Positions 22,304-31,367 of a stretch of DNA of 35,194 nt are shown one piece after another. The notes beneath the pieces are model-generated. The model did not search any database. It had not been told where the DNA came from and saw only the letters and a program-made list of their open reading frames with translations. How positions within the stretch are numbered: position 1 is the first letter of the stretch; the number at the start of each line of letters is the position of its first letter. A program made the position numbers and the translations under genes. Where the stretch lies: assembly GCF_004137085.1 (NCBI RefSeq), contig NZ_QYBC01000033.1:1-35194 (forward strand), in the 5' to 3' direction. The stretch comes from Lichenibacterium ramalinae. GTDB lineage: Bacteria > Pseudomonadota > Alphaproteobacteria > Rhizobiales > Beijerinckiaceae.

Positions 22304-24640
22304 ATGGCCGACGCCATCGTTTCCCGCATCGCGGCCGAGCTCGGCGTCCGCGACGCCCAGGTCGCCGCCGCCGTGGCGCTGCTCGACGGGGGCTCCACCG
22401 TCCCCTTCGTGGCACGCTACCGCAAGGAGGCCACGGGCGCGCTCGACGACGCGCAGCTGCGGCGGCTCGAGGAGCGGCTCGGCAGCCTGCGCGACCTCGA
22501 GGACCGCCGCGCCGCCGTGCTGAAGTCCCTGCGCGAGCAGGGCCGGCTCGCGCCCGAGCTCGAAGCCGCGATCCTCGGCGCCGAAACGCGGGCCCGCATC
22601 GAGGACATCTACCTGCCGTTCCGGCCGAAGCGCCGCACCAGGGCCGAGATCGCCCGCGAAGCCGGGCTCGGACCCCTCGCCGACCAGCTGCTGGCCCGCC
22701 CCGACGCCGCGCCCGAGGGGATCGCGGCCGGTTTCGCCGGGACCGGCAAGGGCGTGGCGGATGCCGCGGCCGCGCTCGATGGCGCCCGCGCCATCCTCAT
22801 GGAACGGTTCGGCGAGGATGCCGACCTCGTCGGCACCCTGCGCGAGGCGGTGTGGACGCGCGGGCGCGTCGTCGCCAAGGTGAAGAAGGGCCAGGCCGAG
22901 GCCGGCGCCAAATTCGCCGACTATTTCGACTTCGCCGAAGCGCCCGCCAAGCTCCCGTCGCATCGCGTGCTGGCGCTGTTCCGGGGCGAGCGCGAGGAGG
23001 TGCTCGACCTCGACCTGCGCGCCGAGCCCGACCCCGAGGGCCACAAGGGCCCGAGCGCTCCGGAACTCGCCGTGATGCGGCGCTTCGGCCTGTCCCAGCG
23101 CGGGCGCCCCGGCGACGCTTTCATGGCCGAGACGGTGCGGGGCGCCTGGCGCAGCAAGATCCTGCCGCGGCTCGACACGGACCTCAGGTCGCGGCTGCGC
23201 GAGGCGGCCGAGGCCGAGGCCGCGCGGGTCTTCGCCGCCAACCTGCGCGACCTGCTGCTCGCCGCGCCGGCGGGCCCCCGCGCCACGATGGGGCTCGACC
23301 CCGGGTTCCGCTCCGGCACCAAGGTCGCGGTCGTGGACGGCACCGGCAAGGTGCTGGCGACGGCGACCGTCCATCCGCACGAGCCCCAGCGCCGCTGGGA
23401 CGAGGCCCTGGCGGTGCTGGGAGCGCTCGCCACCCGGCACCGGGTCGCGCTCGTCGCCATCGGCAACGGCACCGCGTCGCGCGAGACCGACAAGCTCGCC
23501 GCCGAGCTGGTCCGCCGCCACCCCGACCTCGGCCTCACCAAGGTCGTGGTGTCGGAAGCCGGCGCCTCGGTCTATTCGGCCTCCGCCTATGCCTCGGAGG
23601 AGTTGCCCACGCTCGACGTGACCCTGCGCGGCGCCGTGTCGATCGCCCGGCGCCTGCAGGATCCGCTGGCCGAACTCGTCAAGATCGACCCGAAGTCGAT
23701 CGGCGTCGGCCAGTACCAGCACGATATCGACGAGGGCCGCCTGTCGCGCTCGCTCGACGGGGTGGTGGAGGATTGCGTCAACGCCGTGGGGGTCGACGTC
23801 AACATGGCCTCGGCCCCGCTGCTGGCGCGCGTCGCCGGGGTCGGCCCCGCGCTGGCCCAGAACATCGTGGCGCATCGCGACGCCAACGGCCCCTTCCCGT
23901 CCCGCAAGGCGCTGCGCAAGGTGGCCCGCATGGGGCCGAAGGCCTTCGAGCAATGCGCGGGCTTCCTGCGCATCGCCGGCGGCGACGACCCGCTCGACGC
24001 CTCCGGCGTCCATCCGGAAGCCTATCCGGTGGTGCGCCGCATGCTCGACGCCGCCAGGCTCGACGCGCGCGGGCTGATCGGCAACGCGGCCGTGCTGCGC
24101 GGGCTCCAGCCCCGGTCCTTCGCCGACGCCACCTTCGGCCTGCCGACCGTGACGGACATCCTGCGCGAACTGGAGAAGCCGGGCCGCGACCCCCGCCCCG
24201 CCTTCCGGGCCGCGACGTTCCAGGAGGGCGTCGAGACCATCGGCGACCTCCTGCCCGGCATGGTGCTGGAGGGCGTCGTCACCAACGTGGCGGCCTTCGG
24301 GGCCTTCGTCGACATCGGCGTCCACCAGGACGGGCTGGTGCACGTCTCGGCGATGAGCCGCAGCTTCGTCAAGGATCCGCGGGAGGTCGCCAAGCCCGGC
24401 GACGTGGTGCGGGTGAAGGTGCTGGAGGTCGACAAGGCGCGCAAGCGCATCGCCCTGTCGCTGCGCCTCGACGACGAGCCGGGCGCCGCCAGGCCGCAGC
24501 GGGCCGGCGGGCCCTCGCCCGACCCGCGCAGGCCGGCCGCCCCGCCGCCCCGGGCCGACCCGCCCCGGGGCGGCGAAGCCCCGGCCACGGGCGGCGCCCT
24601 CGCCGAGGCGCTGCGCCGGGCGGCGACGCGCAAGAACTGA
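22304..24640 (+). CDS. tex: Tex-family transcription accessory RNA-binding protein
   Basis: Tex is a conserved nucleic-acid-binding protein related to eukaryotic Spt6. The 778-residue product shows the full layout: N-terminal helical domain (FVARYRKEATGALDD at about 33-47; EDIYLPFRPKRRTRAEIARE at about 103-122), YqgF/RNase H-like domain (GLDPGFRSGTKVAVVDGTGKVL, about 330-351), a helix-hairpin-helix region (VDVNMASAPLLARVAGVGP, PFPSRKALRKVARMGPKAFEQCAGFLRI), and a C-terminal S1 domain (GMVLEGVVTNVAAFGAFVDIG, about 648-668). The last 50 residues are a Pro/Arg/Gly-rich tail. ATG 22304 follows a Pro-rich gap of 55 bp after pheA. Confidence 0.96.
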   Translation: MADAIVSRIAAELGVRDAQVAAAVALLDGGSTVPFVARYRKEATGALDDAQLRRLEERLGSLRDLEDRRAAVLKSLREQGRLAPELEAAILGAETRARIEDIYLPFRPKRRTRAEIAREAGLGPLADQLLARPDAAPEGIAAGFAGTGKGVADAAAALDGARAILMERFGEDADLVGTLREAVWTRGRVVAKVKKGQAEAGAKFADYFDFAEAPAKLPSHRVLALFRGEREEVLDLDLRAEPDPEGHKGPSAPELAVMRRFGLSQRGRPGDAFMAETVRGAWRSKILPRLDTDLRSRLREAAEAEAARVFAANLRDLLLAAPAGPRATMGLDPGFRSGTKVAVVDGTGKVLATATVHPHEPQRRWDEALAVLGALATRHRVALVAIGNGTASRETDKLAAELVRRHPDLGLTKVVVSEAGASVYSASAYASEELPTLDVTLRGAVSIARRLQDPLAELVKIDPKSIGVGQYQHDIDEGRLSRSLDGVVEDCVNAVGVDVNMASAPLLARVAGVGPALAQNIVAHRDANGPFPSRKALRKVARMGPKAFEQCAGFLRIAGGDDPLDASGVHPEAYPVVRRMLDAARLDARGLIGNAAVLRGLQPRSFADATFGLPTVTDILRELEKPGRDPRPAFRAATFQEGVETIGDLLPGMVLEGVVTNVAAFGAFVDIGVHQDGLVHVSAMSRSFVKDPREVAKPGDVVRVKVLEVDKARKRIALSLRLDDEPGAARPQRAGGPSPDPRRPAAPPPRADPPRGGEAPATGGALAEALRRAATRKN

Positions 24641-24679
24641 GGCGGGAGGGGGCGGCCGCGGCGTTCGTGATCGCCCGAT

Positions 24680-24749
24680 CTCGTGCCTGAAGGCCCCCTC
24701 GGGGCATCGAGACCTTTCCCTCGGTGTTCGGGGGGCCTTCAGGCACGAG
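24680..24749. terminator. 19-bp perfect hairpin between convergent tex and the PAS gene
   Basis: Arms 24680-24698 and 24731-24749 (CTCGTGCCTGAAGGCCCCC and its exact complement) flank a 32-nt loop. Location between two converging genes suits a bidirectional terminator, though the loop is long and T-runs are absent. Confidence 0.6.
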
Positions 24750-24752
24750 CTT

Positions 24753-25379
24753 TCAGTTCAGTCGCTTGCGGCGCCGCGCGGGCGTGTCCTCGTCGAGCGT
24801 TCTGTCCCGGGCGCGGCCGAGCAGTTCCGCCGTCCGGAACAGGAGGTCCCGGCAGCCGCGCTCGATGGCCGCCTGCGCCACCTGGCGCGAGGCGCGATAG
24901 GCGATGGACAGCGCTTCCAGCAGGACGAAGAGCGGGTCGACGAAAGGCGCGGCCGGCGTCACGAAGGGCCGCTCGCCGCTGTCGTTGTAATCCGTCACGT
25001 CCAGCATGATGCCGTAGCCCAGGATCGGCCGGCCCCGGTCGCCGAGCACGAAGCGGCCGCGGACCATGATCCAGCGCAGCCGGCCGGCGCCGTCGGTCAC
25101 GCGGATCTCCGTCACCCGCAACCCGCTCCATCCCGGCGCCGCCGCGCGGGTCGCCCGCAGCCAGCTGACGTCGGCGGGGTGGATCGCGCGCTCGTAGACT
25201 TCCACCGGCAGGCCATGCAGACCGTCGTCGGGCGCGATGTCGAAGGCGCGGCTGACGGCTGCGCTCGACCGGAACATGCCCGTCGCGTAGTCGAACGACC
25301 ATTCGCCGAGCACGCCGACCCCCTCCAGGGCTTCCAGCAGGCGCGCGCCGGTCTCAAGCTCCCCATGCCGCACGTCCAT
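24753..25379 (-). CDS. PAS-domain protein without a recognisable output domain
   Basis: The 208-residue product starts at ATG 25379 (MDVRHGELETGARLLEAL). A PAS-fold-like sensor region spans about 15-135: GEWSFDYATGMFRSSAAVSRAF, a YERAIHPADVSWLRA segment (the typical PAS/PAC HPDD region), LRVTEIRVTDGAGRLRWIMVRG and ILGYGIMLDVTDY at its end. The C-terminal 70 residues are helical and basic (EDTPARRRKRLN at the terminus), with no kinase, GGDEF or HTH domain visible. It may be a standalone sensor or partner protein. The patatin-like gene lies 70 bp upstream on the same strand, so co-transcription is possible. An upstream ATG (25433) would add 18 residues with no conserved features. Confidence 0.8.
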   Translation of the reverse strand: MDVRHGELETGARLLEALEGVGVLGEWSFDYATGMFRSSAAVSRAFDIAPDDGLHGLPVEVYERAIHPADVSWLRATRAAAPGWSGLRVTEIRVTDGAGRLRWIMVRGRFVLGDRGRPILGYGIMLDVTDYNDSGERPFVTPAAPFVDPLFVLLEALSIAYRASRQVAQAAIERGCRDLLFRTAELLGRARDRTLDEDTPARRRKRLN

Positions 25380-25448
25380 CGCCGCCCCCGCTCGACTTTC
25401 GGGGACGCTACACAGGGCAGGGCTGCACATCAATGCTCGACCGACTTC

Positions 25449-26645
25449 TCACCCCTTGCCGTTGAGGAACCCTGCCCGACTTTCCCCCGCCCGGTACCCT
25501 ATATCGAACAATCTCCGGGCGTTGGACTCGGACCAATCCAGCACCTCCGGTAGAAACCGCTCGGGAACATCGAAGGCGATCTTGTGGATGGCGAGGTCCG
25601 GGCGTCTGTGCTTGAGCTCGAAAAGCTCGAGGTTGTCCTCGGCGGTCTTCACCAGTGGGATCACCAGCGACAGGACCCAGCTGTCGTAGAGATCGCGCGG
25701 CATCCTGATGAGGTCCGGACTGCCGAGCACATCGAAGACGACGACGCTGTCGAGGCACGGATGCGTCTCGACCAGGTCCTTGAAGTTCAGGCAGTCCACC
25801 ACCGCGCCCTCGTAGTAGCGCGTGCCGTCCAGCGTGTAGGGCCCGTAGATGAAGGGGAAGGCGAGCGCCGCCCGCAGGTGGTCCGCCGTGAGGACGGCCT
25901 TGTCGAAATCGTCGATGATCTGCGCATCGATGTTGTAGGCATTGACCGTGAAGGCGGGCGCGATGGCCCGGACCGCGTCGAAGTCGATGAGGTCTTCGAG
26001 GAACGGCGGCGGCGCGCAGAGGCCGAGGCTGCCGGCGTCGAGGCCGCTGGGCGTCAGGGTGGCGAGGGCCAGCGCCTGCAGGTCGGACCAGACGGCATAG
26101 GGCGACCATCTCTCGTAGAGGCCCGGATCCACCTTGAGGAAGGGGTTCTGCGCCAGAGCCGCCCGGAACAGATCCGCGGGGCTGCCGGGCTTGTTGAACA
26201 CCTTGTAGTTGACCGGGAACCACCGGTAGATGGCGTCCGCCACCCCCATCGTGGTGACGGCCTGCAACGCGTCCCGCGGCGCGGCGCCCTTCGGGGCCAG
26301 CCACAACAGGCCCATGAGGGCCCCGGCGCCCGACGTCGAGACGACGTCGAACGTCACGCCATGGTCGACGAAGGCGGCGAGCGCCCCCGCCATCAGCGAC
26401 GCATTGGGGGCACCGCCCCCGAGCACGATCGCGGTACGCGACGAGCGGTCCTGCCGGGCCGCGTTTGCGAGCGTCTTGGCGGCGCGGTTGCGCCGGAAGG
26501 CGCCCCGGTCGACCCCGGGCGCGCCGGTCATGGCCGCGGCTCCCGCGAGGATGCCCCGACGTGCTGGTTTCGTCCCCCGACCATCCGCGCCTCCGATCCG
26601 GCCGCTGGGCGCGACCCCGCGGCACCATAGGACGAACACACGCAT
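25449..26645 (-). CDS. Patatin-like phospholipase family protein with variant active-site motifs
   Basis: Patatins are Ser-Asp dyad lipid acyl hydrolases. Here the oxyanion region reads VLGGGAPNASLMAGAL, followed by the nucleophile-elbow position VVSTSGAGAL, where canonical enzymes have G-x-S-x-G (GTSAGA), and the Asp motif position reads RYYEGAVVD instead of DGG or DGA. The hydrophobic core and a mid-domain AFPFIYGPYTLDGTRYYEG block fit the family. An N-terminal PARRGILAGAAAM segment resembles a twin-arginine or lipoprotein-type signal, so I chose ATG 26645 (AGGA 8 nt upstream). M 26531 is the alternative start if the signal is not real. Whether it hydrolyses lipid is unproven. It may be expressed with the PAS gene. 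Confidence 0.75.
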   Translation of the reverse strand: MRVFVLWCRGVAPSGRIGGADGRGTKPARRGILAGAAAMTGAPGVDRGAFRRNRAAKTLANAARQDRSSRTAIVLGGGAPNASLMAGALAAFVDHGVTFDVVSTSGAGALMGLLWLAPKGAAPRDALQAVTTMGVADAIYRWFPVNYKVFNKPGSPADLFRAALAQNPFLKVDPGLYERWSPYAVWSDLQALALATLTPSGLDAGSLGLCAPPPFLEDLIDFDAVRAIAPAFTVNAYNIDAQIIDDFDKAVLTADHLRAALAFPFIYGPYTLDGTRYYEGAVVDCLNFKDLVETHPCLDSVVVFDVLGSPDLIRMPRDLYDSWVLSLVIPLVKTAEDNLELFELKHRRPDLAIHKIAFDVPERFLPEVLDWSESNARRLFDIGYRAGESRAGFLNGKG

Positions 26646-26746
26646 GACGCGAGTCCTGCTTCGGAATACGATCGACGCCCGGTTGCCGGCTGCGCGACTG
26701 CATCCCAGGCTTTCGAACTCGGGTTTATGAAGGACCGTCGGGAGTG

Positions 26747-26898
26747 CCCTTCTCCCGCTGGCGGGAGAAGGTGGCGCCGCGCAGCGGCGTCGGATGAGGG
26801 TGGGGAGCCCCGCGCACCGTCGGTGCATCGACGCTTCGTGGCGTTCAGCACCCCTCATCCGGCGCTTCGCGCCACCTTCTCCCCAGAGGGGAGAAGGG
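26747..26898. repeat. RIME-like palindromic intergenic repeat
   Basis: Left end CTTCTCCCGCTGGCGGGAGAAGG (26750-26771 in part) and right end CCTTCTCCCCAGAGGGGAGAAGG are each palindromic, and the two halves carry inverted copies of GGTGGCG...GATGAGGG. This pattern matches the intergenic mosaic elements widespread in Rhizobiales genomes. It lies between the patatin gene and the divergent GNAT gene. Confidence 0.75.
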
Positions 26899-27010
26899 CG
26901 AAGCGGCACCGTTGACCTGAATTCGAGGCCTCGGACGTCATCCGGGTCGGATCGACAACGGGAGCCTCGCTGTGCGATGGCGGGTGGAATGGAAGAGGGG
27001 GCGCCGCGGC

Positions 27011-27565
27011 ATGGGCATCGTTTCCGAGCGGTTGATGCTGCGGCCCTGGACCGACGCGGACAGGCAGCCCTTCGCCGAGATGTCGTCCGATCCCGTCGTC
27101 ATGCAGCACCTCATGCCGCTCACCCATCGGGACGCGTCCGATAAATGGATCGACGGCCAGATCGGGCGCATGGAGCAGCACGGCCTGTGTTTCTGGGCCG
27201 TGGAGAGACGCTCGGATCGCGCCTTCGTGGGATCGGTGGGCCTCCTGCCGGTGGGCTACGAGGCCCATTTCACGCCCGCCGTGGAAGTCGGCTGGCGGAT
27301 CGCGCGCGCGTTCTGGGGCCTCGGCTACGCTCCGGAAGCCGCGGGGGCGGCCATCCGCTTCGGCTTCGAGGCGGTCGAGATGGCGGAGGTCGTCGCCAAC
27401 ACGGTCCCGGCCAACCTGAAGTCGCGGCGGGTCATGTCGAAGCTGGGCATGTCGCACGACGCGTCGGACGACTTCGACCACCCTCGCGTGCCCGAAGGGC
27501 ATCCGCTCCGTCGCCAGGTCCTCTACCGGCTGACGCGCGATCGGGGGAGGGCGGGCCGACGGTAG
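27011..27565 (+). CDS. GNAT-family N-acetyltransferase (RimJ/RimL-like)
   Basis: The 184-residue product begins MGIVSERLMLRPWTDADRQPF, the classic RimJ/RimL opening, and contains the acetyl-CoA-binding stretch VGWRIARAFWGLGYAPEAAGAAI (motif A, about 93-115), then EVVANTVPANLKSRRVMSKLGM (motif B). Targets could be ribosomal N-termini or small molecules. ATG 27011 is used because the domain starts immediately; an ATG at 26972 would add 13 basic residues. A second, unrelated-looking GNAT lies at 2460-3080. Confidence 0.88.
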   Translation: MGIVSERLMLRPWTDADRQPFAEMSSDPVVMQHLMPLTHRDASDKWIDGQIGRMEQHGLCFWAVERRSDRAFVGSVGLLPVGYEAHFTPAVEVGWRIARAFWGLGYAPEAAGAAIRFGFEAVEMAEVVANTVPANLKSRRVMSKLGMSHDASDDFDHPRVPEGHPLRRQVLYRLTRDRGRAGRR

Positions 27566-27643
27566 GGGGGCCCGACCGCCACGATCCTGCGGACACCCTC
27601 GGCGGACGACGCAGCCGCCTCGCGCACGGCGAGCGCGATCGCC

Positions 27644-29080
27644 CTACCCGTCGATGGGCAGGATCTTGCCCGGGTTCATGATGTCCTGCGGGTCGATCGC
27701 CTGCTTGATGGCGCGCATCATGGCGAGGGCCGCGGGCGGATGCTCCTCGCGCAGGTAGCCGGCCTTGCCCTGGCCCACCCCGTGCTCGCCCGTGCAGGTC
27801 CCCTCCATGGCGAGGGCGCGGCGCACCAGCCGGTCGAGGAAGGCGTCCACGCGCGACATCTCGTCGGGATCGGTGTCGTCGAACAGCAGGCCGAGGTGGA
27901 AGTTGCCGTCCCCCACGTGGCCGACGATCGGGGCCACGAGCCGCGTCTCGGCGATGTCGGCCTGGGTCGCCGTCACGCATTCGGCGAGGCGCGAGATCGG
28001 CACGCAGAGATCGGTCGAGATGATCTTGGCGCCGGGACGCAGCGTGAAGCTGGCCCAGTAGACGTCGTGGCGCGCCTGCCACAGCCGCGAACGGTCCTCC
28101 GCCTTGGTGGCCCAGTCGAAGGGTCCCCCGCCGAGGTCCTCGGCGATGGCCCCGAAGGCCTCGGTCTGCTCCGCCACGCTCGCCGGCGTGCCGGTGAACT
28201 CGACGAAGAGCATGGGCACCTCGGGCAGGCCGAGGTGCGAGTAAAGGTTGCAGGCCCTGACCTGCAGGGCGTCGAGCAGCTCGATGCGGGCGACCGGGAT
28301 GCCGGACTGGATGGTGGCGATGGTGGCGTCGCAGGCGGCCTTCACGGTCGGGAAGGGGCAGATGCCGGCCGAGGTGGCCTCGGGGATGCCGCTCAGCTTC
28401 AGCGTGATGGCGGTGATGACGCCCAGCGTCCCTTCCGAGCCCACCATCAGCCGGGTGAGGTCGTAGCCCGCCGAGGACTTGCGGGCGCGGCGCGACGTCT
28501 GCATCACCTCGCCCTGCGGCGTGACGATTTCGAGCGCCAGCACGTTGTCCTTCATGGTGCCGTAGCGCACCGCGCTGGTGCCGGAAGCGCGGGTGGCCGC
28601 CATGCCGCCGAGCGAGGCATCGGCGCCGGGATCGATGGGGAAGAACAGGCCGTGGTCGCGCAGGTGCTGGTTCAGCGCCTTGCGGGTGACGCCGGGCTCG
28701 ACCACGCAGTCGAGGTCCTCGGCATGCACGGCCAGCACCCGGTTCATGCCCGACGTGTCGATCGAGATGCCGCCGTAGGGGGCGTTGACGTGGCCTTCGA
28801 GCGACGTGCCGGTGCCGTAGGGGATGACGGGCACGCGCTGGGCGGCACAGAGCCGGACCACCTCGGCGACCTCGGCGGTGCTGTGCGGGAAGACGACGCC
28901 GTCGGGCGCCTCGGCCCGCACCTGCGTGCGGGTGTGGGCATGCTGGTCGAGGATGCTCCGGTTACGCGAGAAGCGGTTGCCGAACCGCTCCGCCAGGGCG
29001 GACAGCACCGCCTCGAGGGCCGCCGCCGGGGGACGGCGGGCCGCCACATGCGCTTCGCGCGCCGCGTCGTGGATCAGCAT
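27644..29080 (-). CDS. FAD-linked oxidase, D-lactate dehydrogenase (cytochrome)/GlcD family
   Basis: A flavoprotein that oxidises a 2-hydroxy acid (D-lactate, glycolate or D-2-hydroxyglutarate are the usual substrates) and passes electrons to the respiratory chain. The 478-residue product has the FAD_binding_4 region (about 55-235): VFPHSTAEVAEVVRLCA, VIPYGTGTSLEGH, DCVVEPGVT, GADASLGGMAATRASGTSAV and RLMVGSEGTLGVIT. The C-terminal FAD-oxidase domain has PIVGHVGDGNFH and TCTGEHGVGQGKAGYL, then the ending DPQDIMNPGKILP. The RBS GGGAGG is 6-7 nt before the ATG. Substrate is not resolved from sequence alone. Confidence 0.93.
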   Translation of the reverse strand: MLIHDAAREAHVAARRPPAAALEAVLSALAERFGNRFSRNRSILDQHAHTRTQVRAEAPDGVVFPHSTAEVAEVVRLCAAQRVPVIPYGTGTSLEGHVNAPYGGISIDTSGMNRVLAVHAEDLDCVVEPGVTRKALNQHLRDHGLFFPIDPGADASLGGMAATRASGTSAVRYGTMKDNVLALEIVTPQGEVMQTSRRARKSSAGYDLTRLMVGSEGTLGVITAITLKLSGIPEATSAGICPFPTVKAACDATIATIQSGIPVARIELLDALQVRACNLYSHLGLPEVPMLFVEFTGTPASVAEQTEAFGAIAEDLGGGPFDWATKAEDRSRLWQARHDVYWASFTLRPGAKIISTDLCVPISRLAECVTATQADIAETRLVAPIVGHVGDGNFHLGLLFDDTDPDEMSRVDAFLDRLVRRALAMEGTCTGEHGVGQGKAGYLREEHPPAALAMMRAIKQAIDPQDIMNPGKILPIDG

Positions 29081-29159
29081 GGCGGTTCCTCCCTGGCTCG
29101 GGCCGGGAGCGCGCCGCCGGCCCCGGGCCCCGTTTCGGCCGATTGCGGCCCGGCGCCCC

Positions 29160-29864
29160 TCAGGGCGCCAGGCGCAATCGCACGAGATTGAACAGCCCGA
29201 AGGGCCGGATGCGGCGGCGCTCGACGAGCCGGATGCCGGGCGTCGCCGCGATCCAGTCGCCCAGCACGGCGAAGGGGAACTGCGGGTGCCAGCCCAGCGC
29301 GGCGGAGTGCCGGCCGAGGAAGGCCTCGACGCCCGCCACCGGCCCGCGCTCCGCCCCGAAATGGTTGACCAGCACGATCTCGCCGCCGGGCCGCACGACG
29401 CGGCGGATCTCGTCCATCATGCGGTGCGGCTCGGGCACGACGGTCAGCACGTAGGGGACGACGGCGGCGTCGAAGGCCCCGTCCGGAAAGGCGAGGCGGG
29501 TCGCATCCATCACCAGGAGGCCGTCGACATTGCCGAGCCGCTCGCGCGCGACGCGCCGCTGCGCGCCCCGCAGCATGGGTTCGGACAGGTCGATGCCGGT
29601 GAGGCGCACGCCGGGGTCGAACATCGGCAGTTCCAGCCCGGTGCCGACGCCGACATCGACGATGCGGCCGCCCGGCCCCGCGGCGGCGCTGGCGGCGGCC
29701 GCCGCGGCGGCCCGCCCCGCCCGCATCACCGCCGCGAAGGCGAGGTCGTAGACCGGGGCCCAGCGGCCGTAGGCCTCGACCACCTGCCCGGCTTCGGTGA
29801 TGGCGGCCTTGCCGGCCGGGGGCGCCGCCCCGCGCCCGTCGACGCGGGCGTCCGGCGGCGTCAC
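29160..29864 (-). CDS. Class I SAM-dependent methyltransferase (PmtA-like)
   Basis: The 234-residue product starts with GTG overlapping the mnmA stop (GTGA). It contains the class I SAM motif [15 protein letters not shown], motif II-like [16 protein letters not shown], and motif [19 protein letters not shown] with [18 protein letters not shown]. The pre-domain [15 protein letters not shown] and the whole pattern resemble the PmtA phosphatidylethanolamine N-methyltransferases of Rhizobiales, which make phosphatidylcholine, but related methyltransferases look alike. Coupling to mnmA does not imply a common pathway. Start codon choice rests on the overlap. Confidence 0.85.
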   Translation of the reverse strand: MTPPDARVDGRGAAPPAGKAAITEAGQVVEAYGRWAPVYDLAFAAVMRAGRAAAAAAASAAAGPGGRIVDVGVGTGLELPMFDPGVRLTGIDLSEPMLRGAQRRVARERLGNVDGLLVMDATRLAFPDGAFDAAVVPYVLTVVPEPHRMMDEIRRVVRPGGEIVLVNHFGAERGPVAGVEAFLGRHSAALGWHPQFPFAVLGDWIAATPGIRLVERRRIRPFGLFNLVRLRLAP

Positions 29865-31066
29865 GCGACGGCCCGCGACACGGGGGCGGACTCGGCGGCT
29901 TCCGCCGCCGCCGCCGCCGACACCGTGGCGGTGACGGTGCCGCCGCCGAGCACGCGGGCCTCGTCGGCGATGGAATCGTAGAACACGCAGGCCTGCCCCG
30001 GCGACACGCCGCCCTCCGGCGCGAGCAGGTCGACCGTGACGGCGCCCGCCGAAACGCGCAGCACGGCCGGCACGGGCGGCCGGGTGGAGCGCAGCCGCAC
30101 CGCCACGCTGCACTCCGCCGGAGGATCGCCCCCGCCGAGCCAGTTGACGTCGCGCAGCCGCACCGCGGCCGTGCCGAGCGCCGCCCGCGGCCCCACGACG
30201 ACCTGGGCCCGCGCGGCATCGAGCCGGACCACGAAGAGCGGTTCGCCGTTGCCGGCCGTCGATTCGGCGAGGCCGAGCCCGCGCCGCTGGCCGACCGTGT
30301 AGTGCATGATGCCGGCATGGCGGCCGAGGACGCGGCCCGCCAGGTCGACGATGTCGCCGCCCTGCCCCGCTTCGGGGCGCAGCCGCGCGATGAGGTCGCT
30401 GTAGCGGCCCGTGGGCACGAAGCAGATGTCCTGGCTGTCGGTCTTGTCCGCCACGGCGAGGCCGAAGCCGCGGGCGAGGTCCCGCGTTTCCGCCTTGGTC
30501 AGGCTGCCGAGCGGGAAGCGCAGGACGTCGAGCTGCGCCGGCGTGGTGGCATACAGGAAGTAGCTCTGGTCCCGCGACGCTTCGCGGGCCCGGAACAGCC
30601 CGCGCCGCCCGTCGCCGAGGGCGCGGGACGCGACGTAGTGGCCGGTCGCCATGGCGTCGGCCCCGAGGTCGAGGGCCGTGTCGAGCAGGTCGGCGAACTT
30701 GACGTGCTGGTTGCAGCTCACGCAGGGGATGGGCGTTTCGCCGCCGAGATAGCTGTCGGCGAAGGGCGCGATCACCTTCTCGCGGAACCGGCTCTCGTAA
30801 TCGAGCACGTAATGCGGGATGTCGAGCGCGGCCGCCACCGCCCGGGCATCGTGGATGTCCCGGCCCGCGCAGCAGCTGCCCTTGCGGGCGGCGCCCTCGC
30901 CCTGGTCGTAGAGCTGCAGCGTGATGCCGACGACGTCGTAGCCGTCGCGCTTCAGCAGTGCCGCCACCACCGACGAATCCACCCCGCCCGACATGGCCAC
31001 GACGACCCGCGTCGCGGCTGGCGGCTTGGCGACGTCGAGCGAGTTGAGGGGGGACGTGTGATGCAT
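29861..31066 (-). CDS. mnmA: tRNA-specific 2-thiouridylase MnmA
   Basis: MnmA thiolates the wobble uridine 34 of tRNA Lys, Glu and Gln. The 401-residue product has the ATP PP-loop [14 protein letters not shown] (about 26-39), [28 protein letters not shown] with the catalytic Cys in [14 protein letters not shown], and the second catalytic Cys in DSQDICFVP. The C-terminal barrel has [14 protein letters not shown]. Chosen start is ATG 31066; a TTG at 31072 is also possible. The last 25 residues are an Ala-rich tail and the stop overlaps the methyltransferase start. Confidence 0.96.
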   Translation of the reverse strand: MHHTSPLNSLDVAKPPAATRVVVAMSGGVDSSVVAALLKRDGYDVVGITLQLYDQGEGAARKGSCCAGRDIHDARAVAAALDIPHYVLDYESRFREKVIAPFADSYLGGETPIPCVSCNQHVKFADLLDTALDLGADAMATGHYVASRALGDGRRGLFRAREASRDQSYFLYATTPAQLDVLRFPLGSLTKAETRDLARGFGLAVADKTDSQDICFVPTGRYSDLIARLRPEAGQGGDIVDLAGRVLGRHAGIMHYTVGQRRGLGLAESTAGNGEPLFVVRLDAARAQVVVGPRAALGTAAVRLRDVNWLGGGDPPAECSVAVRLRSTRPPVPAVLRVSAGAVTVDLLAPEGGVSPGQACVFYDSIADEARVLGGGTVTATVSAAAAAEAAESAPVSRAVA

Positions 31067-31344
31067 CGGCAACAGCGGCGCGAAAGTCTCGTTGGACAGG
31101 CGCCTGATCTAACGCCTCCAGGCGGCTTTATCCAGCCCCGAGACCCGGCACGACATCCCGCCCGATGCCGGCCGAATGGCGGCATCTCTAGAGGGGCAAG
31201 GCTCGCGCAAGCTGGGCCGGACCGGTCCTGGCACAGGTGTCGTCGGGCCCGATTCACACGTTCGAAACCAAAAACCTATTGAAATGCAGGGAGTTGAGGT
31301 GACCAAACCTTAAGCTGCCCGGCCTAGCTTCGGATCGTTCGCAA

Positions 31345-31349
31345 GAGTC
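31345..31349. promoter_or_regulatory. GANTC (CcrM methylation) site upstream of sciP
   Basis: GAGTC lies 19 nt before the sciP ATG. GANTC sites in Alphaproteobacteria are methylated by CcrM in a cell-cycle-dependent way and can affect transcription. The region 31073-31367 contains the divergent mnmA and sciP promoters but no clear -10/-35. Confidence 0.5.
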
Positions 31350-31367
31350 GAGTTCGCGAGTGACACA

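Noticed and set aside
26747-26898. CRISPR or tRNA-like structure
   Set aside because: There are no repeated spacers and no cloverleaf; the palindromic ends fit a RIME-type repeat.
31280-31320. CtrA box upstream of sciP (CTTAAG at 31308-31313)
   Set aside because: Only one TTAA half-site is present; no second TTAA at N7 spacing.
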